A DNA stretch of 64,000 nt from Candidatus Schekmanbacteria bacterium (GTDB taxonomy: Bacteria > CSSED10-310 > JACPHN01): NCBI GenBank assembly GCA_016188575.1, contig JACPHN010000124.1, positions 53,908 through 117,907 on the forward strand, written 5' to 3'. The position numbers and the translations under genes are program-made. This document shows, one piece after another, positions 53,219-61,975 of the stretch; position 1 is the first letter of the stretch; each line of letters opens with the position of its first letter. Under the pieces are notes generated by a model, which saw only the letters and a list, made by a program, of their open reading frames with translations, had not been told where the DNA came from and did not search any database.

Positions 53219-54574
53219 ATGGACGAAGAGCATCGCGAAAAAGTTGCGCTCATTCGGGTGAGCGTGTTGGGGCCCTTGATCAGTGCTCGGCTGGAGCACG
53301 GAGACCGCGCGCGTTGGTTCCAGCAGGCCGCCGAAAAGACCTACGAGGGTCCGGACGGGCGTCCGCTGCGGGTTAGCCCGCGCACCATCGAGGATTGGTA
53401 CGGTGCGTGGCGGCGCGGCGGCCTGCAGGCGCTGAAGCCAAAAAAACGCGCCGACGCCGGCAACAGTCGGGTAATCGCGCCCGAGATCGGCGAGCTCATC
53501 CTACAGATGAAGCGGGAACGACCGCGGCGCTCGATCCGCCGCATTATCCGCATGCTGGAACGGGCGGACAAGGTCGCCGCCGGGCGGTTGAAAAAAAGCA
53601 GCGTTCACCGCTTCTTGCAGAGTCGCGGGCAGTCGGCTCGACCCCGGCGGGGCGACGACGAGCGGCGCGCCTATCGCCATCCTTTTGCGGGCGATCTGTG
53701 GTTCGGCGACGTCATGCACGGCCCCGTGGTCATTTCGCCCGCGGGGACGCGGCGCAAGAGCTATCTGCACCTGTTCATCGACTCCGCGACTCGCTTCGTC
53801 GTGGGGTGTGCCTTCCGCCTGGGCGAGACCGCAACGGATCTCGAGGCGGTGCTCAGGGAGGCCATCGCCAAGCATGGCCTGCCGCGCAGTCTGTACCAGG
53901 ACCGCGGCGCGGCCCAACAAGCGGATTCGTTGCGGGTGATCTGTGCCGAGCTCTCCATCCATTTTCTTCACTGTCGGGCCCGGGATCCGGCGGCAAAGGG
54001 GGGTGTGGAAAGAATTTTCCGCACCATCGATGACGAGGTGATCAATGAGCTCCCCGCCGAGCCCCTTCCCCTTGCCGAGCTCAATGGCCTGCTCTGGTCA
54101 TGGCTGTCGGTGGAGTATCACCGCCGAGTGCACAGCGGCACCGGGCAGATGCCTCTGGAGCACTGGCTCGGTCAGACCGCACAACTGCGCCCGGCGCCGC
54201 GGGGCGAGCGCCTGGACGAGGTATTCCTGCACCGCGAGCGGCGCCACGTGCGCAAGGACTCGACGATTCACTTCCAGGGCTCCGTGCTCGAGGTCCGCCC
54301 CGAGCTTTGCGGCCAGACGGTGGATCTGCGTTTCGACCCTCATCACCCCGAGCGCCTACCACGAGTATTCGTCGAGGGCCGCTTCTACTGCGACACTATC
54401 CCACTGGATGTGGTCCGCAATGCGAGCCGGCCGCAACGCCGGATCGAGATCGCTGTCGATGACGACCACGAGCGTATGCCGACCGGCATCGATCCGCTGC
54501 GACAAATCCAGGCGGAACACGATCGCCGCACCCGCTCGCCGCAACCGCAACGACCCATCGCAGAGGAGGAATAG
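53219..54574 (+). CDS. rve/DDE transposase of the transposon (TniA/IS481-like)
   Basis: A 451-residue transposase. An N-terminal helix-turn-helix (PRTIEDWYGAWRRGGLQALK) precedes the retroviral-integrase-fold core with Asp164 (WFGDVMHGP), Asp228 (LYQDRGAAQQAD) and Glu264 (AKGGVERIFRT), a DD35E triad. A C-terminal Mu-type barrel (FQGSVLEVRPELCGQTVDLR) follows. It cuts and joins the transposon ends. ATG 53219 follows GAAGGAGACGG; the longer upstream frame overlaps the zinc-ribbon gene and is rejected. It ends three bases before the ATPase gene. Confidence 0.9.
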   Translation: MDEEHREKVALIRVSVLGPLISARLEHGDRARWFQQAAEKTYEGPDGRPLRVSPRTIEDWYGAWRRGGLQALKPKKRADAGNSRVIAPEIGELILQMKRERPRRSIRRIIRMLERADKVAAGRLKKSSVHRFLQSRGQSARPRRGDDERRAYRHPFAGDLWFGDVMHGPVVISPAGTRRKSYLHLFIDSATRFVVGCAFRLGETATDLEAVLREAIAKHGLPRSLYQDRGAAQQADSLRVICAELSIHFLHCRARDPAAKGGVERIFRTIDDEVINELPAEPLPLAELNGLLWSWLSVEYHRRVHSGTGQMPLEHWLGQTAQLRPAPRGERLDEVFLHRERRHVRKDSTIHFQGSVLEVRPELCGQTVDLRFDPHHPERLPRVFVEGRFYCDTIPLDVVRNASRPQRRIEIAVDDDHERMPTGIDPLRQIQAEHDRRTRSPQPQRPIAEEE

Positions 54575-54577
54575 GCC

Positions 54578-55384
54578 ATGGAATATCTACAGCGTTTCGG
54601 TCTTGCCCACGACGTGTTTCCCCGCCACGCCCAGGGGCGCACCTTCTTTGTGACCCCGAGCTATGAAAGGCTCGAGCGGCGCTTCGCAATGCTGGCTCGA
54701 CAGCCAGGGATCGGGGTGCTGACCGGCGAGGTGGGGGTCGGCAAGACCGCGGCCATGCGCAATCTCGCGGCGGGACTTCCCCGTCCGGACTACCGCGTCA
54801 TCTACTTGTGCGACGCCCCCGCAGAAGCTGCGGACCTTCACCGCGAGCTCGCCGCCGAGCTCGGGCTACGCCCCGCCCACCGCAAGGTGCAACTCGGGCG
54901 CGACCTCAAAAACGCTCTCATCCAGATGGTGGACGAACAAGGGGTGCAGCCGGTGTTGATCCTGGACGACGCAGAACAGTTGCCGGACGCCGTCTTGACC
55001 GAGCTGTGCCGGCTGGCCAACGTCGCCATGGACAGCCGGACCGTCCTGGTATTGTGGCTCGTGGGACAGCCACGGCTGCTCAGAACGCTGCGGATGAAGC
55101 ACCATGCGGCGTTGGCGTCGCGGCTCGCCGCCCGCGTCGAGCTCGCGCCGATATCCGGACGCGGCGACTTCGAGGGCTTTGTGACCCATGGTCTCAAAGC
55201 CGCGGGCGCCACCACCAAGATCATCTCCGATCCGGCCGCGGAGCTGCTCTTCCGAGTCAGCCACGGGCTGCCTCGGGAGGCGGCGCGCCTGCTTCGGGAA
55301 GGGCTCATCCACGCCCATGAGCGGCAGTCCAGCATGCTCGACGAGATCATCCTGGAAGCGGTGCTCACCGCGGAGAAGCTCTGA
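54578..55384 (+). CDS. TniB/ExeA-like AAA ATPase of the transposon
   Basis: A 268-residue ATPase. Typical opening YLQRFGLAHDVFPRHAQG and FFVTPSYERLERRFAMLA, Walker A TGEVGVGKTAAM (residues 49-60), Walker B PVLILDDAEQL with Asp130-Asp131, sensor RTVLVLWLVGQPRL and the arginine region ALASRLAARVEL. Family members (TnsC, TniB, MuB, ExeA) load on DNA and activate the transposase and choose the target. Its stop overlaps the start of the primase-polymerase gene. Confidence 0.9.
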   Translation: MEYLQRFGLAHDVFPRHAQGRTFFVTPSYERLERRFAMLARQPGIGVLTGEVGVGKTAAMRNLAAGLPRPDYRVIYLCDAPAEAADLHRELAAELGLRPAHRKVQLGRDLKNALIQMVDEQGVQPVLILDDAEQLPDAVLTELCRLANVAMDSRTVLVLWLVGQPRLLRTLRMKHHAALASRLAARVELAPISGRGDFEGFVTHGLKAAGATTKIISDPAAELLFRVSHGLPREAARLLREGLIHAHERQSSMLDEIILEAVLTAEKL

Positions 55385-57609
55385 TGGAGGCGGTGCGCCC
55401 ACGGAGCATCGGCGCCGCGGCAGCCGCCAAGTCGTCTGCGCCGGTGCAGGCGGCGCTACAGGACTATGCCCATGGGGTCTACTCGATCCCCATCCCCGCT
55501 GGGCGCAAAGGTCCGCGACAAAAGCAGTGGCAGCACCTGCGACACCCACCCGACGAGCTTGCTCATGCCTTTTCGCCCCGTGCCAACCGCGGTCGACTGC
55601 TCGGCATTGCACCACCGGAAGGCATGGTGGGAGGCTTCGTGGTCTGCGTGGATCTCGACACGCCACTGGCGTTGGCGTTGGCCGCCCGCTGGTTGCCCGA
55701 AACCGGCGAGATCGGAGGTCGGGCGGCGGCACCCACGAGCCACTGGTTCTACGAGTCGTGTCCGCCACCCGATACCACGCGCTACACGGATCCGGACGGC
55801 ACGCGCCTGCTGGAAGCACTGAGCACCGGCACTCAGGTATTGGTGCCGCCAAGCATCCATCCTTCGGGGGAGTCCTACACCTGGGCGAGCTATGGTCATC
55901 GGCACCGCGTCGACGCCGGGGCCTTGCTGTCGTGCTGTAGCCGGCTGGCGGCGGCAACGCTGTTGGCGCGCCGGTGGCCGGAAAAAGGCTGCCGCCAGCA
56001 AGCGGCCCTGGCGGTGGCCGGGGCACTGCTCGAAAGTCAGTGGAGCCCACCGCAGGTCGAGCACCTGCTTCTCGGCGTGACCACCGCTGCCGGCGACGAG
56101 GAAACGAGCAAGCGAGTCCAAACCGTGGCCGCAACCCAGAAGCGTCGTCGCGCCGGTGGCACCGTCTGCGCCTGGCCCACCCTGGTGCGGATCTTCGGTG
56201 AGGCGGCAGTCGACCGCCTGCGGGCGTGGCTACATCTGCAGCCGGCACCACGGCGCGCGCCGACGCCTACCCCGGATCGCAATAAAGGCACGCCGGCGCT
56301 CTCCCGACACCATCCGCCCGCGCTCGGAGCGGCGGCGTATCACGGCCTGGCCGGCGACATCGTTGGCACCCTGGCGCCTCACACCGAAGCCGACCCCGCG
56401 GCCTTGCTCTTTCAATTCTTGACCGCCTTCGGCAATGCGGTCGGGCCTTTCCCCCACGTTGCCGTGGAGGCGACGCGTCACGGCACGACCTTGTTCTGTG
56501 TTCTGGTGGGAGCCTCCAGCAAGGCGCGGAAGGGCACGTCGTGGCAGCACATCCTGCGCCTGCTTCGCCTCGCCGGCACCGCTGCGGGTGGTGCCGATCA
56601 CCCTGCCAGTCTGGCGCGGTGGCTCGACGAGAACATCAAGGACGGTCTCAGCTCGGGAGAAGGTCTGATCTGGCATGTCCGCGATCCCCAGCGGCAGTGG
56701 CAGGCCGATCGCAAAGGCGGCGGCCGAGAGATCATCGTCGATCGCGGTATTGACGACAAGCGTCTTCTCATCCAGGCCAGCGAGCTGATCGCCGCGATCC
56801 GCTGCATGGCTCGCACTGGAAATACCCTGTCAGCGGTATTGCGTTGCGCCTGGGACTCGGGCGATCTGCGCATTCTCACCCGCAACCAACCGGTGACGGC
56901 CTCTGGAGCTCATATCAGTATCGTCGGGCACATCACCACCGAGGAGCTGCGCCGGGGCCTGGGAGACATCGAAGTGGCCAATGGCTTTGCCAACCGCTTC
57001 CTCTGGGTCTTCGTCCGCCGCTCCAAGCTTCTTCCGGACGGCGGCGCACTCGGGGACGAAGCGCTCATGCCGTTGGCCGAAGCGCTCCGTCAGGCGCTCG
57101 GGCAAGCCGCCATCCGCGGTCTCGTGCCGCGGGACGAGGCCGCCGCCGAGCTCTGGCGAACGGTCTATGGGGAGCTCTCCGCCGCCTGGCCGGGCATCGC
57201 GGGCAGCATCACCGGGCGTGCCGAAGCGCAGGTGGTGCGGCTCTCGCTGATCTACGCCTTGCTCGACGGCAGCGCGACCATTGGCCAGTGTCACCTCGAA
57301 GCCGCTCTGGAATGCTGGCGCTACGCGTCCGACTCGGTAGCGTTCATCTTCGGGGACGCCACCGGAGACCCCATCGCCGACACCATCCTCCAGGCGTTGA
57401 AGGCGGCACCAGACGGGCTCACCCGCACCCAGATGCACGACTTGTTCGGGCGACACCGCGACAGGGAGGCGATCGACAGGGCGCTCGCGGCGTTGCATGA
57501 GACCGGGTCGGTGAACGTTCAGCAACTGCCTACGGAGGGCCGGCCGCGGCAGGTGTGGTCGGCAACCCACACGGCCGCAGCGGCGCAGGACCTTTCTTCG
57601 CCGACCTGA
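55384..57609 (+). CDS. Primase-polymerase with DUF3987 domain, carried by the transposon
   Basis: A 741-residue protein. Residues 20-175 are an archaeo-eukaryotic primase-polymerase domain: YAHGVYSIPIPAGRKGP, VVCVDLDTP with D90 and D92, and TQVLVPPSIHPSGESYTW with His159, the residues that bind metal and nucleotide. Residues about 315-640 match DUF3987 (helicase-like fold): LFCVLVGASSKARKGTSWQH is a degenerate Walker A, followed by HISIVGHITTEELRRGL. A C-terminal winged helix ends it (DGLTRTQMHDLFGRHRDREA). In plasmids and phages such proteins prime replication. Here it is fused by ATGA overlap to the transposition ATPase, so it should act with transposition. Role is inferred. Confidence 0.85.
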   Translation: MEAVRPRSIGAAAAAKSSAPVQAALQDYAHGVYSIPIPAGRKGPRQKQWQHLRHPPDELAHAFSPRANRGRLLGIAPPEGMVGGFVVCVDLDTPLALALAARWLPETGEIGGRAAAPTSHWFYESCPPPDTTRYTDPDGTRLLEALSTGTQVLVPPSIHPSGESYTWASYGHRHRVDAGALLSCCSRLAAATLLARRWPEKGCRQQAALAVAGALLESQWSPPQVEHLLLGVTTAAGDEETSKRVQTVAATQKRRRAGGTVCAWPTLVRIFGEAAVDRLRAWLHLQPAPRRAPTPTPDRNKGTPALSRHHPPALGAAAYHGLAGDIVGTLAPHTEADPAALLFQFLTAFGNAVGPFPHVAVEATRHGTTLFCVLVGASSKARKGTSWQHILRLLRLAGTAAGGADHPASLARWLDENIKDGLSSGEGLIWHVRDPQRQWQADRKGGGREIIVDRGIDDKRLLIQASELIAAIRCMARTGNTLSAVLRCAWDSGDLRILTRNQPVTASGAHISIVGHITTEELRRGLGDIEVANGFANRFLWVFVRRSKLLPDGGALGDEALMPLAEALRQALGQAAIRGLVPRDEAAAELWRTVYGELSAAWPGIAGSITGRAEAQVVRLSLIYALLDGSATIGQCHLEAALECWRYASDSVAFIFGDATGDPIADTILQALKAAPDGLTRTQMHDLFGRHRDREAIDRALAALHETGSVNVQQLPTEGRPRQVWSATHTAAAAQDLSSPT

Positions 57610-57676
57610 GCACCGGCTGAGGCCCAGGTCGAGCTTTCTTCGCTTTATCCCCTTCTTTCTCGCCTATCCTCGCCGG

Positions 57677-57835
57677 TGTAACAGCTCCCACCCCGCACCC
57701 GACAGCGCCGGGTGCGGGCTCACCTCGGCCCAAAGCCATCCCCTCGCGAAGCAAACCCGACTCGGCACCATCGCGCCGGGCGAGCTACTCACCAAATTCC
57801 GGAACAACAACACGGGGTCAAAGCGGGCTGTTACA
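57677..57835. repeat. Inverted-repeat structure at the transposon right end
   Basis: TGTAACAGCTCCC at 57677-57689 is an inverted copy of the transposon terminus TGTAACAGCCCGC (read leftward from 57835). A perfect hairpin CCCGCACCC/GGGTGCGGG (57692-57718) lies just inside. The 159-bp segment looks like an independent MITE or an internal transposase-binding site. The 57610-57676 stretch before it is non-coding. Confidence 0.6.
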
Positions 57836-57840
57836 CCTGC
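57836..57840. repeat. Target site duplication, right copy
   Basis: CCTGC follows the ACA end of the transposon and matches 52207-52211. In the split gene it belongs to the codons AGC AGG (minus strand). Confidence 0.85.
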
Positions 57841-58498
57841 TCCACGTAAGGCCGCCGTCTGCAGACCTGTAGATGTCACTGTAAGGGTGCGACGAATTGT
57901 GCTCGCCGATGGCGTAGAGGAAGGCACCCGGTGCCGTGGAACCAGCAAAAGCGGCCACTTCCCGATTTACGATGGGAAACCCATCCGATTCGGAACCTTT
58001 TCCAGCCTTCCACGAGAAGCCGCCGTCGGTGCTGACGTAGACACCAAAGTCGGCACCGACGAGCAGGGTCCCTGTCGGGTCGACGTGAATGGCTGCCGCT
58101 GCACTTCCCGGAAAGCTCTGCATCACGGACCAGGTGCCGCCGCTGTCGGTGGTCCTGACCAAGACGTCGGCCGGCTCGTCGAAATAGGGATGGTAGAAGC
58201 TGACATAAGCAGTCGCGGCGTCGAGCGGATCGGCGGCGATAGCATACAGGCTTGCCACGTCGCCGTTCTTTACAGGCGCGGGTGGGCTGGTAACCGTTGA
58301 CCACGACCTGGCCTGATCCGTCGAGATGAAGACGGTGCCGGAGGCGCTTGCGGCATAGATCGCGTGGTGGCCGCCACTCGATTGGGTAAGGTGCACTATG
58401 GTTGTGGCCAGACTTTCTGCGCAACCCCTGGAGGTGATGGCGAAAGCGATGATGGCAACGACGGCGAGCATCGAGAGGCGTTTCTTGTGGCCAGACAT
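57836..58498 (-). pseudogene. Asp-box protein, N-terminal half (separated by a transposon)
   Basis: ATG at 58498 follows AGGAGATCCCAGCC. A signal peptide (RLSMLAVVAIIAFAITSRG, possibly with lipobox-like Cys) is followed by Asp-box repeats VFISTDQARSWS, LVRTTDSGGTWS, VYVSTDGGFSWK and IYRSADGGLTWS. After 221 codons the frame enters the transposon end and stops within it. The remainder of the gene is at 51775-52211. The full protein would be a 364-residue exported beta-propeller; ligand unknown. Confidence 0.8.
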
Positions 58499-58816
58499 GG
58501 CTGGGATCTCCTGTTGGTGATTGGATACGCTGGGCCGGTCCAATGCAGGAATCATGCCATGGAGCAACGCGCTCATGAAGGCACGGACGCGATTGGGCCA
58601 GGGAGCGCGCGTGAAATTACACACGTGCAAGGTGACCGCTGCGCCGGTAACGCCCACCCCGGACCCATCCGCTGCACGGCCGGTGCCGAGTCCCCTTGCG
58701 GCGCGGGGCCGCCGCTCCCCTCGCAACGCCGTAAGCGTACGATAGCGGTCTGAGCACGCCCTCGCCTCGCCCTCATGCAGAACAGTCCGGTCAGCGTGCG
58801 AGCAGCTTCGCGGTGA

Positions 58817-59735
58817 TCATGCGATGGCCGCCTCAGCGCGCAGCCTGAGAATGGCACGCTCGAAGAATAGGAGGACAAGCATAGTCGCTAGTAGGGGACG
58901 ACGATTGTCCGAAGAAGAAACCCACGTTGCGAGGTCGTCCGTTTCATCCGGCGCGGGTCGGCGGAGCCGGTGGAAAACTAATGAGAGCGCGTTGGCTGGA
59001 CCGCAGCTCCCTGGCGTACCGCTCCCCCCAATCCAGCTCGCGCCGCCATCGGTGTTCATGAAAATGGCACCTTACGGATAGCGCTGGCGCAGGCGCGATT
59101 GGGATCACCAGGCTCAACGGCCACTGCGGTAACGGTTAGTGGGTAGAGCAGCAGTGAGACACCTGTTGAGGTCGCGAGCCAATGCTCGCCACCATCCGTG
59201 CTCTTGAAGGTGCCTCGCTCGAAAGTTCCCGCTTAGGCAATCAACGGCTCACTGACGCTGGCTGTAAGGGAATGGATGCGGGAGCTCGTCATGCCAGCAG
59301 AGGCTTGCGCCCAGGAATGGGCGCCGCCACACCGACCGCAATCGACTTCACTTCGCGATCAGTGGGAACTGAGGTGTGGAGTCGGCTGGGGAGCTTGTCG
59401 CCGCCCAGGTACGCGCGAGCGGGCGGAGTAAGACCGGACGAGGACATGGATGTCGGCGAGTCGACTGCGGCGTGCCCCCAGTGCGAACCGCCGTCCGTGG
59501 TTGTGAAGATACCGGCAAAGCGGGTTCCCGCAACACGGTAGACGGAGAATTCGGCACGACGGCAATCGCCAAGACGTCTGGGGTAGTAGGTCCGAAGGTC
59601 TCCCACCGCCCGGTTGGCGCCGAGTTGCGTCCCTCGGGGCCAAGCGCCATGACCGTCGCATAGACACTGGCAACGATGAGCCCGCAAAGATCGCCCAAGC
59701 CGGCGCTGGGGCGAACACCCGCCGCGGTTCGTCAA
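58817..59735 (-). pseudogene. Degenerate second Asp-box protein gene
   Basis: Asp-box motifs occur in different frames with stops between: WETFGPTTPDVLAIAVVPNS (59698-59534), then AGIFTTTDGGSHWGHA, a TAA before AGTFERGTFKSTDGGEHW, and finally FMNTDGGASWIGG. The order and spacing match a family of secreted Asp-box propellers similar to the split gene next to it. At least two frameshifts and one nonsense codon show decay. The two genes were probably tandem paralogues. Confidence 0.65.
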
Positions 59736-60187
59736 GATTGGATCTCTGTCGGATGCCCTTGCCCATCAAGTTTCTAGTACGGGCGGACTGACCTGCGGAA
59801 ACGTCGCGCGCGACAAGGTCAGAAAAGTCCTGGCCATTGGCGCGTCGCGAGCGGTCGCACGTAGCCACCGCGTGCCACCGGCCGCGTCGTGTCGCTGACG
59901 CACCGCTTGAGTTCAAATCGAGATTCGCTTATTTTGGCAAGAACAGAAAGTGCTCGCTTTCCCTCTCCCCGAGGAACCATGATGAAACAGATGGTATTCG
60001 TGCGCGGGTTGCTCGGATCTCCGGCGAGGAATCAGAGATCCGGCTCGTCGCGGACGACACGGATCCGGGTGTCATCCATTCGTCAGCCGGTCCGAAACCC
60101 CGCCCTTCAACTCAACCATACGTTCCAATAGGACGATAATCTGTTGCGCACGGGTCGATGTGACAAGCGCAACCCGGGGAGGCATGA
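59736..60187. other. Intergenic region before the phosphate transporter, with REP copy
   Basis: No convincing gene. Bases 60076-60110 are the inverted copy of the REP end at 27894-27927 (34 of 34 bases identical). The Pit gene promoter should lie here; a weak candidate is TTGAGT at 59907-59912. Confidence 0.5.
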
Positions 60188-61234
60188 GTGGATAGCAGCG
60201 AGGTCGCCTTCTTGGCGATCGCCACGATCGGGTTTGTCCTGGTATTCAACTACACCAACGGGTTCCACGACGCCGCGAACATCATCGGCACGACGATCGC
60301 GTCACGGGCGATGACACCGATTCAGTCCATCATTATCGTCGGAATGTGCGAGCTCCTGGGCCCACTTCTGGGTGGCACGGCCGTCGCCAACACCATTGGC
60401 GGGGTTCTGACGATCGGTGATCTGCCGCCCTCCGTGTCGATTGGCGTCATTCTCTGCGGCATTGTTGGAGCCATTTCCTGGAACCTCTTGACCTGGTGGT
60501 TCGGGATCCCCTCCTCGTCCCTGCATGCGCTCGTCGGAGGTCTCTGCGGCGCAGTCATCGTCGCGGCGGGGTGGGATCACGTGGTTTGGGGTCTTCAGGA
60601 GTTGCGCGGCTACAAGCTTGTCGGCGTCATGAAGGTCCTTTTGGCATTGGTACTGTCGCCGCTTGTCGGGTTTTGGGTGGGATTCGCCATTCATCGCTTT
60701 CTGAGCTTCCTCCTCCGCGGCGCGCGGCCAAGCGTGAACAAGCCGCTGCGCGGCTTGCAGTTTATCACAGCAGCCGGTCTCGCCTTTTCCCATGGGGCAA
60801 ACGACGCCCAGAAAAGCATGGGAATCATAACGCTGGTACTGCTGCTTTCCGGGCGCCAGTCCCGGTTCGAGGTCCCCACGTGGGTAATGCTGGCGTGCGC
60901 GTCAGCAATTACGCTCGGCGTTCTCTCCGGCGGCTGGCGTATCGTGCGGACGGTGGGCTTCGGGATTTACAAGGTTCGCCCCATCCACGCCCTCGGCGCC
61001 CAGCTCACGTCGGCGGCGGTCATCCTGTCCGCATCGGCTCTGGGCGCCCCCGTGTCGACGACCCACGTCGTCAGCGCTTCGATCATGGGCATAGGCGCCT
61101 CGGAACGTCCCAAAGCGGTGCGTTGGGCCAGGGCGAAGGATATTGCCAGCACCTGGGTGATCACCATGCCGGCAGCGGCCATCGTCGCCATCGCTACCTA
61201 TTTTGCCGTGCTGCGCGCCGCGCTCGGCCTCTGA
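60188..61234 (+). CDS. pit: Inorganic phosphate transporter (Pit family)
   Basis: A 348-residue inner-membrane transporter of the Pit family with about ten helices. The duplicated signatures are both present: FNYTNGFHDAANIIGTTIAS and FSHGANDAQKSMGIITLVL, together with SASALGAPVSTTHVVSASI and GIPSSSLHALVGGLCGA. It imports phosphate with protons or cations. GTG start. The PstS-like protein at 36778 is unrelated in position. Confidence 0.92.
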   Translation: MDSSEVAFLAIATIGFVLVFNYTNGFHDAANIIGTTIASRAMTPIQSIIIVGMCELLGPLLGGTAVANTIGGVLTIGDLPPSVSIGVILCGIVGAISWNLLTWWFGIPSSSLHALVGGLCGAVIVAAGWDHVVWGLQELRGYKLVGVMKVLLALVLSPLVGFWVGFAIHRFLSFLLRGARPSVNKPLRGLQFITAAGLAFSHGANDAQKSMGIITLVLLLSGRQSRFEVPTWVMLACASAITLGVLSGGWRIVRTVGFGIYKVRPIHALGAQLTSAAVILSASALGAPVSTTHVVSASIMGIGASERPKAVRWARAKDIASTWVITMPAAAIVAIATYFAVLRAALGL

Positions 61235-61426
61235 TCCCAGGTGGGCGGCGCCCTGCACACATTCCTCAGCACTGGCGAAGCGCCTCCGCAGCGCGCACAC
61301 GGTTCGCCATCCTTCACTCACGATGGGCGGTCAGCAGGCTGCCCTTGGTCAGGGGGAGCGCCTGGAGCTGACTGCGACCATCGGCACGTCCACCGCCGCC
61401 CTGGACGCCGATGCGTCGGACGCCCC

Positions 61427-61975
61427 CGCGTGCGCCGCACCCCGGAGGACCTCGAGGCCCACGTCACCAACGCCGTGGCGCTCTTCGAGCAAAACCCGGT
61501 GGCGGGGGAAGACGCGCTGGAGACCCCGTTCGACAGCGCCCGAGTGGCCAGTGGCCTGCGCGAGTGGCTCACGGAGCTACGGGGCGGCCTGGGCGCGACG
61601 GCACGGGAACGCCGGGAGCTCGAGTCGGCCATGACCGAGCGCGACCGCTCGCTGGTGGCATGGAACGATGTCTACCAGGAGGTGGCGACGGCGTGGAGCG
61701 CGCTGTTTCGGCTGGCGGGGGAAGTTGAGCTCGCCGAGCGCATGCGGCCGACCGTTCGCCGGGCCGCCCCGTGCGACCAAGGGAACCTGGATCCACCGTC
61801 ACGGCGCCTGGAAGCTGTGCGGAAAGCGCATCACAAGGACCCCCCCCTCACCTCTGGGACGGAGGGGGGCACTGCCACGCTGACGGCGAACAGGCGGCGG
61901 ATCCAGGCGGCGCAAGTCACGGCAACGTTGCCGTTCAGCCGCCGACGTAGCCTGTCGGCAGCACCGGGTTGCTAG
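61427..61975 (+). pseudogene. Truncated protein of unknown function, ending in a repeat
   Basis: The frame encodes TPEDLEAHVTNAVALFEQNP and REWLTELRGGLGATARERRE, an all-helical, Arg/Glu-rich segment like the C-terminal part of a larger protein. The likely N-terminal continuation (LELTATIGTSTAALDADA) is in another frame upstream (about 61361-61420). From 61789 the reading passes into repeat C, so the original C-terminus is lost. No start codon with a ribosome site is seen. Confidence 0.4.
61789..61906 (-). repeat. MITE-like dispersed repeat, copy C (reverse orientation)
   Basis: About 118 bp with ends TGGATCCACCG and CGGCGGATCCAG. Read on the minus strand it shows CCCCCCTCCGTCCC, then GTGATGCGCTTTCCGCACAG, the signature of copies A and B. 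It interrupts the unknown gene at its 3' end, evidence that the element can move. Confidence 0.7.

Larger units (their letters stand above)
52212..57835 (+). mobile_element. Tn7/Tn5053-like transposon carrying a primase-polymerase
   Basis: A complete 5624-bp element. The ends are TGTTACGACCCGCG on the left and, inverted, TGTAACAGCCCGCT on the right (13 of the first 19 bases shared). It is flanked by the direct repeat CCTGC (52207-52211 and 57836-57840). Ends starting TGT and a 5-bp duplication are hallmarks of the TniA/TnsB group. All four genes read rightward: zinc-ribbon protein, DD35E transposase, TniB/ExeA-like ATPase, primase-polymerase/DUF3987 protein. No resolvase, TniQ/TnsD or drug-resistance cargo is seen. 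It appears recent because the split gene is still intact around it. Confidence 0.88.

Noticed and set aside
52212-57835. CRISPR-associated transposon
   Set aside because: No Cas gene, TniQ or CRISPR repeat is present inside or beside the element.
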